The translations under genes were made by a program, and so were the position numbers. A DNA stretch of 64,000 nt, from the NCBI GenBank assembly GCA_009746045.1, contig RPFO01000086.1, positions 1,290,397-1,354,396 on the forward strand. Direction: 5' to 3'. The DNA is from Mesostigma viride. Taxonomy: Eukaryota; Streptophyta; Mesostigmatophyceae; Mesostigmatales; Mesostigmataceae. Shown one piece after another: positions 46,083-54,737 of this stretch (its first letter is position 1; the number at the start of each line of letters is the position of its first letter). The notes below the pieces were generated by a model. That model worked only from the letters and a program-made list of their open reading frames with translations, searched no databases and was not told where the DNA came from.

Positions 46083-46588
46083 ATGTTCCTGCTCTTGTTT
46101 CTGGTAATCCTGCTGTTTGTCACCGTGATGCTGCGTTTCTCCGCGTCCGTGCCCGCGTCCGCCTCGGTAGCCGTGGTAGAGGAGGTAGCCGTCAGCTCCA
46201 CTCCCAACCCTAGCCCGGATAGCACCGCCGCGGCCCCCGCGTCAGCCCCGCCCGTGGTAGACCCCCCAAGACGGGCGAGAAGGCCAAGGGCACTCCCATC
46301 CTCGACGCGATGGGGATAGAGACCAAGAGCCCCGCCCACGTGGTCAGCAGCGTGGGTGCCATGGCCGTGGACATGGTGAACCCCGTGTCCGCGCTGGGCG
46401 CCGCCCTGGGTGGCTTCGGCCTGCTGCCCAACCCGGTGGGCGACAAGGTCAGCAAGGCGGGCGCCAAGGTCACCAAGTTCGTGGTGGGGCACACCCCGGG
46501 CGGGGCACTGATGCAGGCGTTCAAGGACAAGAAGAGCGCCCGGTGCAAGGCCAAGAAGTTCTTCAGCTGGGGCTTTGCCAGGTGCTGA
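46083..46588 (+). pseudogene. Unknown membrane-anchored protein, palindrome left copy (broken)
   Basis: Mirrored counterpart of the open 168-codon frame at 48,590-49,096. This copy looks broken, with about one break. The parts are an N-terminal membrane segment, a Pro/Ala/Ser-rich linker and a C-terminal half rich in Gly, Val and Lys. It starts 46 bp after the stop of the preceding gene and ends 18 bp before the hairpin that opens the site module. Fossil or sequencing artefact cannot be told apart from here. Confidence 0.5.
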
Positions 46589-46605
46589 GAACCGCGGGAG
46601 GGCTT

Positions 46606-47150
46606 GGATAGGCTTCTATCTGGTCCCGGACAGAAGGCTATCCACCTATACCCAGTGGCCAGCTGTTGTGGCCTGTTGATGGCATTTTTTCCAAGGAGAA
46701 GCCTATCCACGAACATTGCTCGAAAATGCCAGGAGAAGGCCTCTTAAATTTGTTCGATGGTCGAGTCAAAGTTCTCAGGGTGTCAATTTGGATAGGCTTC
46801 TTTTGGTAGTCTTCTTTTTTAGACAATAAGAGTAAGAATAATATGGACTAAGGACTTTATGTATGCATGCATGTATGGGGCTAGGGGGCATGGGGGGGTA
46901 GGGGCCTGGGGAGAATATTGTTGGAAGGGGTTGCCGAAAAAGAAGGCACTCCAGAGAAGCCTATCCACGAACAATGGTCGAGAATGCCGGGAGAAGGTGT
47001 GCCAATTTTATTCAGGGGCCGAGCAGGCATTCCCAGGGCGTGAATTTGGATAGGCTTCTCTTTTTGCAAAGTGTCATCAACCGGTGGCAATGCCCGCTGG
47101 CCGGATGATGGTGGATAGGCTTCTCTTTTGTACCCGGTAGAAGGCTATCC
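46606..47150. repeat. Ordered array of 12-bp sites, module 1 (545 bp)
   Basis: Eight exact copies of GGATAGGCTTCT or its near inverse (AGAAGCCTATCC, AGAAGGCTATCC) occur in fixed layout: 38-bp hairpin (46,606-46,643), 53-bp gap, 105-bp unit bounded by inverted sites (46,697-46,801), 153-bp gap, 105-bp unit (46,955-47,059), 53-bp gap, 38-bp hairpin (47,113-47,150). Two weaker sites at 46,804-46,815 and 46,941-46,952 are placed symmetrically about the same centre, 46,878. Module 2 at 50,410-50,956 has the same layout with diverged spacers. Confidence 0.85.
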
Positions 47151-48028
47151 AAGGTGGGTCCGCTCAGCGAGCCAGATGTGGCACCCCCTAAGCACCTGTG
47201 CGTCCCGGCACACCCTGGCCCGGGCTTGTGGAGGGTCGAGCCCATCGCCATATCTCAGGCAGGGGCGACGCGACGGGAGTACCCTGCCACGTGTCATCAT
47301 CCTATTGGTCAGCCCTCAACCCTATCCCAACGCAAAAAAGCCCCCCACTACCACCCTAATCGGTGGCAATGGAGGGGCCAGGGGCGGCTGCCCGCATAAC
47401 AGTCCAGGCTAAACACGGCCTGAGGGTGGTTTCCTAGGGTTTGTGCCAAAGTTTGACAGCGTAGGGGCCAAAAAAATATCTAAAGTTGACAGTATATAAG
47501 TATCTTCCAATAGGAAGAGGCCGGACTTTGACACCGGGTGTCAAAGTTTGACACCTCCCTCCCGTGGTTTCCCACCCCCGTTTAGATGCGCATCTAAACG
47601 GGGGTGGGAAACCACGGGAGGGAGGTGTCAAACTTTGACACCCGGTGTCAAAGTCCGGCCTCTTCCTATTGGAAGATACTTATATACTGTCAACTTTAGA
47701 TATTTTTTTGGCCCCTACGCTGTCAAACTTTGGCACAAACCCTAGGAAACCACCCTCAGGCCGTGTTTAGCCTGGACTGTTATGCGGGCAGCCGCCCCTG
47801 GCCCCTCCATTGCCACCGATTAGGGTGGTAGTGGGGGGCTTTTTTGCGTTGGGATAGGGTTGAGGGCTGACCAATAGGATGATGACACGTGGCAGGGTAC
47901 TCCCGTCGCGTCGCCCCTGCCTGAGATATGGCGATGGGCTCGACCCTCCACAAGCCCGGGCCAGGGTGTGCCGGGACGCACAGGTGCTTAGGGGGTGCCA
48001 CATCTGGCTCGCTGAGCGGACCCACCTT

Positions 48029-48572
48029 GGATAGCCTTCTACCGGGTACAAAAGAGAAGCCTATCCACCATCATCCGGCCAGCGGGCATTGCCACCGGTT
48101 GATGACACTTTGCAAAAAGAGAAGCCTATCCAAATTCACGCCCTGGGAATGCCTGCTCGGCCCCTGAATAAAATTGGCACACCTTCTCCCGGCATTCTCG
48201 ACCATTGTTCGTGGATAGGCTTCTCTGGAGTGCCTTCTTTTTCGGCAACCCCTTCCAACAATATTCTCCCCAGGCCCCTACCCCCCATGCCCCCTAGCCC
48301 CATACATGCATGCATACATAAAGTCCTTAGTCCATATTATTCTTACTCTTATTGTCTAAAAAAGAAGACTACCAAAAGAAGCCTATCCAAATTGACACCC
48401 TGAGAACTTTGACTCGACCATCGAACAAATTTAAGAGGCCTTCTCCTGGCATTTTCGAGCAATGTTCGTGGATAGGCTTCTCCTTGGAAAAAATGCCATC
48501 AACAGGCCACAACAGCTGGCCACTGGGTATAGGTGGATAGCCTTCTGTCCGGGACCAGATAGAAGCCTATCC
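48029..48572. repeat. Mirror copy of site module 1
   Basis: Same eight-site array as 46,606-47,150, inverted by the palindrome. It adds no independent evidence of conservation, because the arms are near identical. Confidence 0.85.
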
Positions 48573-48589
48573 AAGCCCTCCCGCGGTTC

Positions 48590-49096
48590 TCAGCACCTGG
48601 CAAAGCCCCAGCTGAAGAACTTCTTGGCCTTGCACCGGGCGCTCTTCTTGTCCTTGAACGCCTGCATCAGTGCCCCGCCCGGGGTGTGCCCCACCACGAA
48701 CTTGGTGACCTTGGCGCCCGCCTTGCTGACCTTGTCGCCCACCGGGTTGGGCAGCAGGCCGAAGCCACCCAGGGCGGCGCCCAGCGCGGACACGGGGTTC
48801 ACCATGTCCACGGCCATGGCACCCACGCTGCTGACCACGTGGGCGGGGCTCTTGGTCTCTATCCCCATCGCGTCGAGGATGGGAGTGCCCTTGGCCTTCT
48901 CGCCCGTCTTGGGGGGGTCTACCACGGGCGGGGCTGACGCGGGGGCCGCGGCGGTGCTATCCGGGCTAGGGTTGGGAGTGGAGCTGACGGCTACCTCCTC
49001 TACCACGGCTACCGAGGCGGACGCGGGCACGGACGCGGAGAAACGCAGCATCACGGTGACAAACAGCAGGATTACCAGAAACAAGAGCAGGAACAT
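48590..49096 (-). CDS. Unknown membrane-anchored protein, palindrome right copy, 168 aa
   Basis: Residues 1-17 form a hydrophobic segment (FLLLFLVILLFVTVML) at the very N-terminus, a signal anchor; residues 18-62 are Ser/Ala/Pro/Val-rich; the rest carries LDAMGIETKSPAHVVSS, a Gly-rich hydrophobic stretch (NPVSALGAALGGFGLLPN) and a basic tail with Cys (KSARCKAKKFFSWGFARC). No family is recognised. A small membrane protein with a lysine-rich cytosolic or lumenal tail would suit a virion membrane protein, but that is a guess. Its start is 46 bp from the end of the neighbouring unknown gene in the same direction. Confidence 0.6.
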   Translation of the reverse strand: MFLLLFLVILLFVTVMLRFSASVPASASVAVVEEVAVSSTPNPSPDSTAAAPASAPPVVDPPKTGEKAKGTPILDAMGIETKSPAHVVSSVGAMAVDMVNPVSALGAALGGFGLLPNPVGDKVSKAGAKVTKFVVGHTPGGALMQAFKDKKSARCKAKKFFSWGFARC

Positions 49097-49142
49097 AATT
49101 CGTTTATTAACACACGGTGGGATAATAATAATAATCTATTCA

Positions 49143-49784
49143 TCAGCTGGCCAGGCCGCTGGGGCGAGTGGCGCGGGGGCTAGTGTGGCACCACTGGCAG
49201 CCAGCGAAACAGTACTCGATCCCCTGCAGGCCCATGGCCAGGGACACGGCCACAGCGTGGTGCTCCGACTTGCTAGAGAAGCGCCCCAGGACGTTGCAGT
49301 CCATCCGGTTGAGCACGTTGCCGAATTCCCGCCACGTCATCTTGCTGTACTCCCCCAGCTCGGGCGTGTCCACCAGGCTGTCGGACAGGGGCTCCGGCTG
49401 GGAGTCGGGCAGGGTCTCCTTCTCAAACACACCCATCTTTGATGTCCATGAACTCTCCAGATGAGCCTTGCCAGGGGTCGTGAACAGAGACCTGGCAACC
49501 AAGGGGGTATCCTGGGGGTATGGACGAAATACACTGCAGGCAGTGTCCTTTATGTCCCCTCTCTTTGTCCTCTTTTTGGGACGGATGACGGAAGGCAGCT
49601 GGAAAGGCACTCCCCTTTTGGTATTGCTGCCAGCATCCATGGCACCAGGGGGGGAGACAGGAGGAGTGGGGGTGTGAGTCAAGGCATTCAGTTGCTCGCG
49701 AATACGGACGTAATCGTCCGCCGTAATCATGGCGTCGAGAGCCATGGCCTGCGATAAATGCTCGCTTTTCGCCTTGTCGGCCAT
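49143..49784 (-). CDS. Unknown intronless protein, palindrome right copy
   Basis: Mirror of 45,395-46,036 and identical in sequence as far as read; see that entry for its parts. An upstream in-frame ATG at 49,889 would extend it to 248 aa. The downstream small membrane-protein gene follows after 46 bp, so the two may be transcribed together or from closely spaced promoters. Confidence 0.6.
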   Translation of the reverse strand: MADKAKSEHLSQAMALDAMITADDYVRIREQLNALTHTPTPPVSPPGAMDAGSNTKRGVPFQLPSVIRPKKRTKRGDIKDTACSVFRPYPQDTPLVARSLFTTPGKAHLESSWTSKMGVFEKETLPDSQPEPLSDSLVDTPELGEYSKMTWREFGNVLNRMDCNVLGRFSSKSEHHAVAVSLAMGLQGIEYCFAGCQWCHTSPRATRPSGLAS

Positions 49785-50409
49785 ATTCGTGCACGAGTTT
49801 GCGTGCTCGTGGGTTTTCGCACGTGAGCACGCCCTGCCTCCCATTATTACAGACACCCGTGCGCAAAAAATCTGGATCTGCCTAGTCACCAGATCTGGAG
49901 ATCTCGGATTCGGCGCCTAGTCAGCACTGGCTGGGTGTATATGAAAACATATGCACCTCTGGTCCGCCGGTACTGCTGAGCGCCGCGCCGGTACCTGCCG
50001 AACTGTGACGGATGCCAGTGGCCCCTGCGGACGAATGCCAGTGCGGGGTCGGCCCGGCCAGATTCGGCCCACTGTCGGCCCGCGACCCGTACAGGGGCTG
50101 GGGAGGGGGCGGGGCTGACTGTTAAAGTTTGAAAAACGGGCCGAATGCGGGCTGACAGGGGGTCGGTTCGGCCCGTCCTAGGCTAACCTGCTAAACTGGC
50201 CTTTCTAACGGGCACAGCACCTCCACAACCTTTCCTAGGCTTCGCGATAGCGACCCCTTCCCATTGGGCGGAAGTAATGCGCGTGGCGATCGGTCAGGGC
50301 ACCCAGTGGATGCGTGGCTAGGTGGTGGCCGTGTGTGGGCGTGTGGGGGCAGGTGGCAGTGTGTGTGTGTGGTGGGGGCGGTGGGGGTGTGGGAAGGGCG
50401 TGAGAGTTT

Positions 50410-50956
50410 GGATAGGCTTCTCCGGACGCGGGCATAGAAGGCTATCCACGTATACCCGGTGGGCAGCCGTTCTGGGTGGACGAGTGTCTTTTTTTGAAAT
50501 AGAAGCCTATCCACGACCAAAGGGCGGGAGTGGCTGGAGAGGGCGTGCCAAATTCATTCGATGGGTGGGAGGGGGTTGAGAGGGCTCGAGTTTGGATAGG
50601 CTTCTTTTGGTATTCTTCTTTTTTAGACAATAAGAGTAAGAATAATATGGGCTATAGGGCCAATATACGGATGCGTATATGGGGTTTTATGGGGTATAGT
50701 GGTCAGGGGGGCGGGGAGAATATTGTTGGAAGGGATTGTCAAAAAAGAAGGCACTCCAGAGAAGCCTATCCACGACCAAAGGGCGGGAGGGGCCGGAGAG
50801 GGGTTGCTAAATTCGTTCGATGGGCGGGAGGGGGGTTGAGAGGGTTCGAGTTTGGATAGGCTTCTCTTTCGGACATGGGTGTATAGTGGGCGGGCGCGTC
50901 GTTTGGCGGGGCGAAGGTGGATAGGCTTCTCCTCGCGATCGATTAGAAGGCTATCC
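50410..50956. repeat. Ordered array of 12-bp sites, module 2 (547 bp)
   Basis: Hairpin 50,410-50,447 (38 bp), gap 53, unit 50,501-50,605 (105 bp), gap 154, unit 50,760-50,865 (106 bp), gap 53, hairpin 50,919-50,956 (38 bp). Both hairpins have 14-nt loops, as in module 1, but the loop sequences differ. The middle gap keeps two blocks in common with module 1 (TCTTCTTTTTTAGACAATAA and GAGAATATTGTTGGAAGG). The module ends about 95 bp before the next gene. Confidence 0.85.
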
Positions 50957-51051
50957 ACGTCGGGAGCGCGCGGTGGGGGTGCGAGTGCGATGCACTTGTG
51001 TGGGAGCGAGGGCTGGGGGGGGGTCTGGGTGCAGACGCGCGCTAAAAATAA

Positions 51052-52986
51052 ATGTGGGCGGATAGGTATACGCGCTCCATGGTGACAAGTTCAGTCCCTA
51101 TATCCAGCATCGCAAGGAGGTCGTCGGTCGCGTCTCGCTTTCCCGCTCCGGTGGTATTATCTGCGGGCATCTGCGGTGGCGTTCGCGCTGACGGCGGCGC
51201 TTGCCGTCGCCGCACGTCGGACGGTGGCCGGTGCGCTGCGCACGGGGGGGGGAGGGCGGGAGGGGCGAGGGCGGGAGGAGGGAGGAAGGGGCATCAAGTG
51301 GCGGGAAAGTTGTTGACTTCTCAACGTCGAGCCGAGATATTACTTGAAAACGCAATTGACCGATTTACAAAGTTATTACCAGGAAGGGAGGCACTTGTCG
51401 AGAGGACTTCACAACGGACTAAGAAGGTTGGTAAGCAGGTTGCTGACAACGTTGGTAGCGGAAAACATTTTACAACAAAGGGGCTCGAAGCTCGCGACAA
51501 TGCCGCCACCGAAAGTGAATCGTCAGCGCGCGAGAGAACAACTTATCTAAAAGAGTCTATTGAAAAATTCCGCCGTGACTTGGAAAACTTAAAAGCGAGA
51601 CCTACCGATCAGGCTATACAGAATGTCCTAGCATTACCCGCCACTGGCAGTTACTTCTCAACAGAGCCACCCCCTGCGCCCAAAGTCTTAGATTATAAGG
51701 GCGTATTGACGAGTGATCAAGGGAATAACAAGGGCGGGGCGGGTGCATCTGCTGGTGGCCGCAGTGCTGCCAACATTACCGAAGCTCCCAAGAAATTGCG
51801 TATGACTGCTAGTAAAACAAAACAGGAGCAGGATCTTGAACAAAAAATGATTGAGTCGATGAAAAAACTCGAACAGCAACGCCAGGCTGAGGCTACTATG
51901 AAGGCCGCTATGGCTGCTGCTGCCCAACGTGAAAGCGAAGAGGCTGCTGCTGCTAAGGCTGCAAAGGTTGCAAAGGCTGCAAAGGCTGCAAAGGCCGCTG
52001 CTGATGCTGATGCTGATGCTGCTAAGGCTGCAGAGGCCGCTGCTCGTCTGGCCGCGGCTACTGCTGCTGCTGCTGATGCTGCTAAGGCTGCAAAGGCCGC
52101 TGCTGATGCTGCTGATGCTGCTAAGGCTGCAAAGGCCGCTGCTGATGCTGCTAAGGCTGCAAAGGCTGCAAAGGGCGTTGCTGATGCTGACGGCGGCACC
52201 ACAACTGGCAGTAGCAGTGGTAGCAGTTCTGCCGCCACCACAACTGGCAGTAGCAGTGGTAGCAGTTCTGCCGCCACCACAACTGGCAGTAGCAGTGGTA
52301 GCAGTTCTGCTGCCACCACAACTGGCAGTAGCAGTGGGGGTGCGGCCGCTCCCGCGGTCCCACCCGACGACGACGACGACGATGACAGGGGCATAGGATA
52401 CATGGACATCTACACGCCGATGTACGTGCCCATGTACACGGGCGGGCGAGGGGGCAAGCGGCCACTGAGGGGCTCACGCGGATCTGCAGCGCACGGTGGC
52501 GGTCACGCGGTCGCTGCTACAACAAAGGGCCGCCCAAAGTCTAAAAAAAAGGCTAAAATTGGTATTAAGCTTCCCTTAAAACGTGCTGCCCCCGCGGCTG
52601 CCACCACGCCTGCTACCACGTCTGCCACCGCGGCTGCGGCTGCCACGGTATCATCCTCTTCAGACTCGGATAGCGATTCCGACTCGGACTTGGACGTGGG
52701 CTACATGCCGATGTACACCGGGCCATCTACCTACGTGCCCATGTACACAGGCAGGCGCGGAGACAAGAGACAGCTTAGGGGTACGAGAAGGGGTGCAGCG
52801 GCCAGCGGCGGCCGGCACGCGGTAGCTGCTCGACCCGTGTACACGGGTGCCGGGCGTGGGAGGCTGTCACCGCCAAAAAGGGGCGGTGGTGCTGCTAGGC
52901 TGTTGGCAGAGGTGAACAGGGCCCTTGCGATGGATGATATTATGATGAGAATGAGAGGCAGGGGAAGGGGTGTGGCGCGGTGGTGA
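51052..52986 (+). CDS. Large low-complexity protein with N-terminal Cys/His motif, 644 aa
   Basis: Intronless; family not recognised. Near the N-terminus is CGG-x5-GGAC-x6-GGRC-x2-HGGG (residues about 43-66), a short zinc-like motif shared with the small ORF at 62.7 kb. Residues about 90-280 are charged and partly helical. Residues about 290-390 are Ala/Lys/Asp repeats (AAKAAKAAADA), then (TTTGSSSGSSSAA) repeats. The C-terminal 200 residues hold two copies of a block: an acidic run (DDDDDDD or DSDSDSDSDL), GYM, YVPMYTG, a RGxKRxLRG basic patch and a HAVAA end. Lys/Ala-rich stretches of this kind suit a nucleic-acid-packaging or scaffold protein, but this is inference. ATG at 51,052 is used; 51,079 is an alternative. 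The start lies about 95 bp after site module 2. Confidence 0.7.
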   Translation: MWADRYTRSMVTSSVPISSIARRSSVASRFPAPVVLSAGICGGVRADGGACRRRTSDGGRCAAHGGGRAGGARAGGGRKGHQVAGKLLTSQRRAEILLENAIDRFTKLLPGREALVERTSQRTKKVGKQVADNVGSGKHFTTKGLEARDNAATESESSARERTTYLKESIEKFRRDLENLKARPTDQAIQNVLALPATGSYFSTEPPPAPKVLDYKGVLTSDQGNNKGGAGASAGGRSAANITEAPKKLRMTASKTKQEQDLEQKMIESMKKLEQQRQAEATMKAAMAAAAQRESEEAAAAKAAKVAKAAKAAKAAADADADAAKAAEAAARLAAATAAAADAAKAAKAAADAADAAKAAKAAADAAKAAKAAKGVADADGGTTTGSSSGSSSAATTTGSSSGSSSAATTTGSSSGSSSAATTTGSSSGGAAAPAVPPDDDDDDDRGIGYMDIYTPMYVPMYTGGRGGKRPLRGSRGSAAHGGGHAVAATTKGRPKSKKKAKIGIKLPLKRAAPAAATTPATTSATAAAAATVSSSSDSDSDSDSDLDVGYMPMYTGPSTYVPMYTGRRGDKRQLRGTRRGAAASGGRHAVAARPVYTGAGRGRLSPPKRGGGAARLLAEVNRALAMDDIMMRMRGRGRGVARW

Positions 52987-53182
52987 GGCATGCAGAAATG
53001 GAGAATTTGATCGTTCATTAAAAAATAATCACGCGTATTACCAATCCCAAAAGCAGCGCCACACAGGGCGGTCCCATTCTATCAAGTATAATGGGATTAC
53101 ATCAAGGGCACTCAGGCCTCGAGTTTATCGATGCTAAACGGGCACTGTGGCCTCTCCTCACACCTACAGGACAGCAGGGGTC

Positions 53183-54193
53183 CTAGTTCTCGGTCTTGGC
53201 GCGCTTGGGAGAGGGAGGGGTCTCCCCCCTCATGTCCACCACCTCCCACTGAGGGCGGGTGTCCTTCTCCTCGCCAGCGGGGGCCGTCTCCGCGCCCTCC
53301 TCCTCCTTGTCAGCCGCCTTCTTCTTTCCCTCCTTCTTACCCCCCTTGCGCTTGGAGGGGGGGCGGACCTCGGGCTCCTCCTCCTCCCCCTCCTGCATCT
53401 CGTAAAAGTCCTCCTTGCCATACGCCTTGCCGTTGGTCACGTGGGCGAGTGCCGTCAGCGTGGCATCGAAGCCGAAGTAGGGGAAGTGCAGCTTGGCCAC
53501 CTGCTCGGTGGGGCGCCTCTCCGCGATGCAGATGGGGCAGTCGACGTCATCCGGCTCCTCCTGCTCGCACAGGAACTGCACGGCGCAGCCCCCGCAGACA
53601 CCGCCGGCGTGGAAGTGCACGTCCTTGCTCTTGACGGAGTGAACGTTTTCCAGGTACTCCTCGCACAACAGACAGGTGTCCAGGGCTTCCAGACCCGAGT
53701 CGCCGTAACGCCCCATACTGTGCTTGTGCGCATCGCTGATGGCGCACTCGAACTCCTTGTCCCCCCTTCCCCACTCGGGGGCGATGGTGATCTCCTCCTC
53801 CACCCCCCCTCGCAGGATCCTGTCAGTCTCCCTCACGGCGGCCTCGCGGAAGGACGAGTCCCTTTTCCTGGCAAACTCCTCCATGTTGTCCCTGCAGCTC
53901 TTGCACTCGTAGCACCTGCCAACCTTGGGCATGAAGGAGGCGATGGGCTTGAGCAGCTTGCAACGGAGGCACCTGTTGGTGGGGATGTGGGGCTCCCTTC
54001 CAGGGTTGTCCTTCTTCCACTGCTCAGCAAGCTCCTCATTCTTCTTGGTCCTGTACATCTTCTCCCCGGTTTCTGGGTCATACATCCACTGTGGACCGTC
54101 GTCAATCCACGTGATATTCTTGCAGGGGAGGTAGTCCTCGTTGATAGGAGGTGCAGGCTTGGTAGACTTGACAATCTTGGCAGGGTTCCTCAT
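53183..54193 (-). CDS. Cys-rich protein with zinc-ribbon and RING-like clusters, 336 aa
   Basis: Intronless. From the ATG at 54,193 (an in-frame upstream ATG at 54,316 would add 41 residues rich in Cys and Ser that look non-coding), the protein holds: WMYDPETGEKMYRTKK; CLRCKLLKPIASFMPKVG then CYECKSC, a treble-clef pattern (CxxC-x3-KP-F...CxxCxxC) like that next to endonuclease VII-type and many viral proteins; then CLLCEEYL...HFHAGGVCGGC...CPIC, a RING-like arrangement; and a C-terminal tail of alternating Glu-rich and Lys-rich runs ending PSPKRAKTEN, a possible nuclear signal. A role in ubiquitin transfer or DNA/RNA binding is possible; none is shown. Tail-to-tail with the 644-aa gene. Confidence 0.65.
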   Translation of the reverse strand: MRNPAKIVKSTKPAPPINEDYLPCKNITWIDDGPQWMYDPETGEKMYRTKKNEELAEQWKKDNPGREPHIPTNRCLRCKLLKPIASFMPKVGRCYECKSCRDNMEEFARKRDSSFREAAVRETDRILRGGVEEEITIAPEWGRGDKEFECAISDAHKHSMGRYGDSGLEALDTCLLCEEYLENVHSVKSKDVHFHAGGVCGGCAVQFLCEQEEPDDVDCPICIAERRPTEQVAKLHFPYFGFDATLTALAHVTNGKAYGKEDFYEMQEGEEEEPEVRPPSKRKGGKKEGKKKAADKEEEGAETAPAGEEKDTRPQWEVVDMRGETPPSPKRAKTEN

Positions 54194-54310
54194 GATTTCG
54201 GCACCAAGAAGCGATTTTCGGCAGGCTGTAACAAATTCAGAAACGGATTTCGGCAGACAATAAAGAGTTGAAACGCTATACGAATTTCGGCAGCACCTAT
54301 ACGATTTCGG
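54190..54310. promoter_or_regulatory. Repeated ATTTCGG motif upstream of the Cys-rich gene
   Basis: GATTTCGGC, GATTTTCGGCAG, GGATTTCGGCAG, GAATTTCGGCAG and GATTTCGGGC occur five times within about 115 bp directly upstream of the start at 54,193. Scattered copies also occur at about 54,488, 54,621, 58,366 and 58,381, on both sides of the LINE pair, so all lie in one original intergenic region. Possibly a promoter or protein-binding array. Confidence 0.4.
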
Positions 54311-54673
54311 GCGCAAGGGCTACGGATATGGCTGTCCTGTGAGGCCTGGGCTTCCAGTGGCTGGAGGCTGGTGGATGGTGGGGGTGCAAAGGTCTGGCAG
54401 TGACTTTAAGGAAATTTGGGCAAGGGAGCCAGTGGTCCGGATTACAGACGGATGGATGGCCCAGATTTTGTTTCCAGAAGGCCCTGATATTTTCGGCTGA
54501 GTCACGAAAACATATCTGGCGGGTACAGTCGGATTCCGTACGGATCGCAGGCAGTGCCGTCAGGGTCCACATGGCACGTTTTCGCACGGATCCCGGATCT
54601 GCTGACACGCCAGGATCTCTGATTTCGTACGGATCTCTGTTCTGCTGACCTTACCATGATCTGGATCTGGGTT

Positions 54674-54713
54674 CCATGTCAGCAGATGTGGATCTGGATC
54701 TTTGCTGACATGG
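54674..54713. other. 40-bp hairpin
   Basis: CCATGTCAGCA and TGCTGACATGG form an 11-bp stem with an 18-nt loop rich in GGATCT. It lies just before the 5' junction of the first LINE copy. Confidence 0.6.
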
Positions 54714-54737
54714 ATCTCCAGTGCATATATATTTTCC

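Larger units (their letters stand above)
44998..47589 (+). repeat. Left arm of a 5.2-kb palindrome
   Basis: This arm is the reverse complement of 47,590-50,181 with almost no differences; every position x matches 95,179 minus x apart from a short internal stretch shifted by one. The centre is GATGCGCATC at 47,585-47,594. Identity starts abruptly at CTAGGACGGGCC on both outer edges. The arm carries two unknown genes and a 545-bp site module. Confidence 0.97.
47590..50181 (-). repeat. Right arm of the 5.2-kb palindrome
   Basis: Reverse complement of 44,998-47,589. The outer edge continues into the dense intronless region to the right, whereas the left arm's outer edge meets repeat-rich sequence. 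Confidence 0.97.

Noticed and set aside
46606-47150. Integron attC sites or MITEs as the explanation of the GGATAGGCTTCT hairpins
   Set aside because: No attC core sites or integrase, and no target duplications around single units; constant spacing across modules argues against independent insertions.
46638-48540. Small proteins encoded by the 105-bp units (KPIQI...SWIGF)
   Set aside because: Frames differ between units and run through inverted repeats; conservation is in the sites and spacing rather than in codons.
48462-49442. 326-codon plus-strand frame in the palindrome
   Set aside because: Antisense to two better supported genes; its composition follows from the GC-rich complement.
51717-52409. 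230-codon minus-strand Ala/Leu-rich frame
   Set aside because: Antisense of the Ala/Lys repeats in the 644-aa gene.
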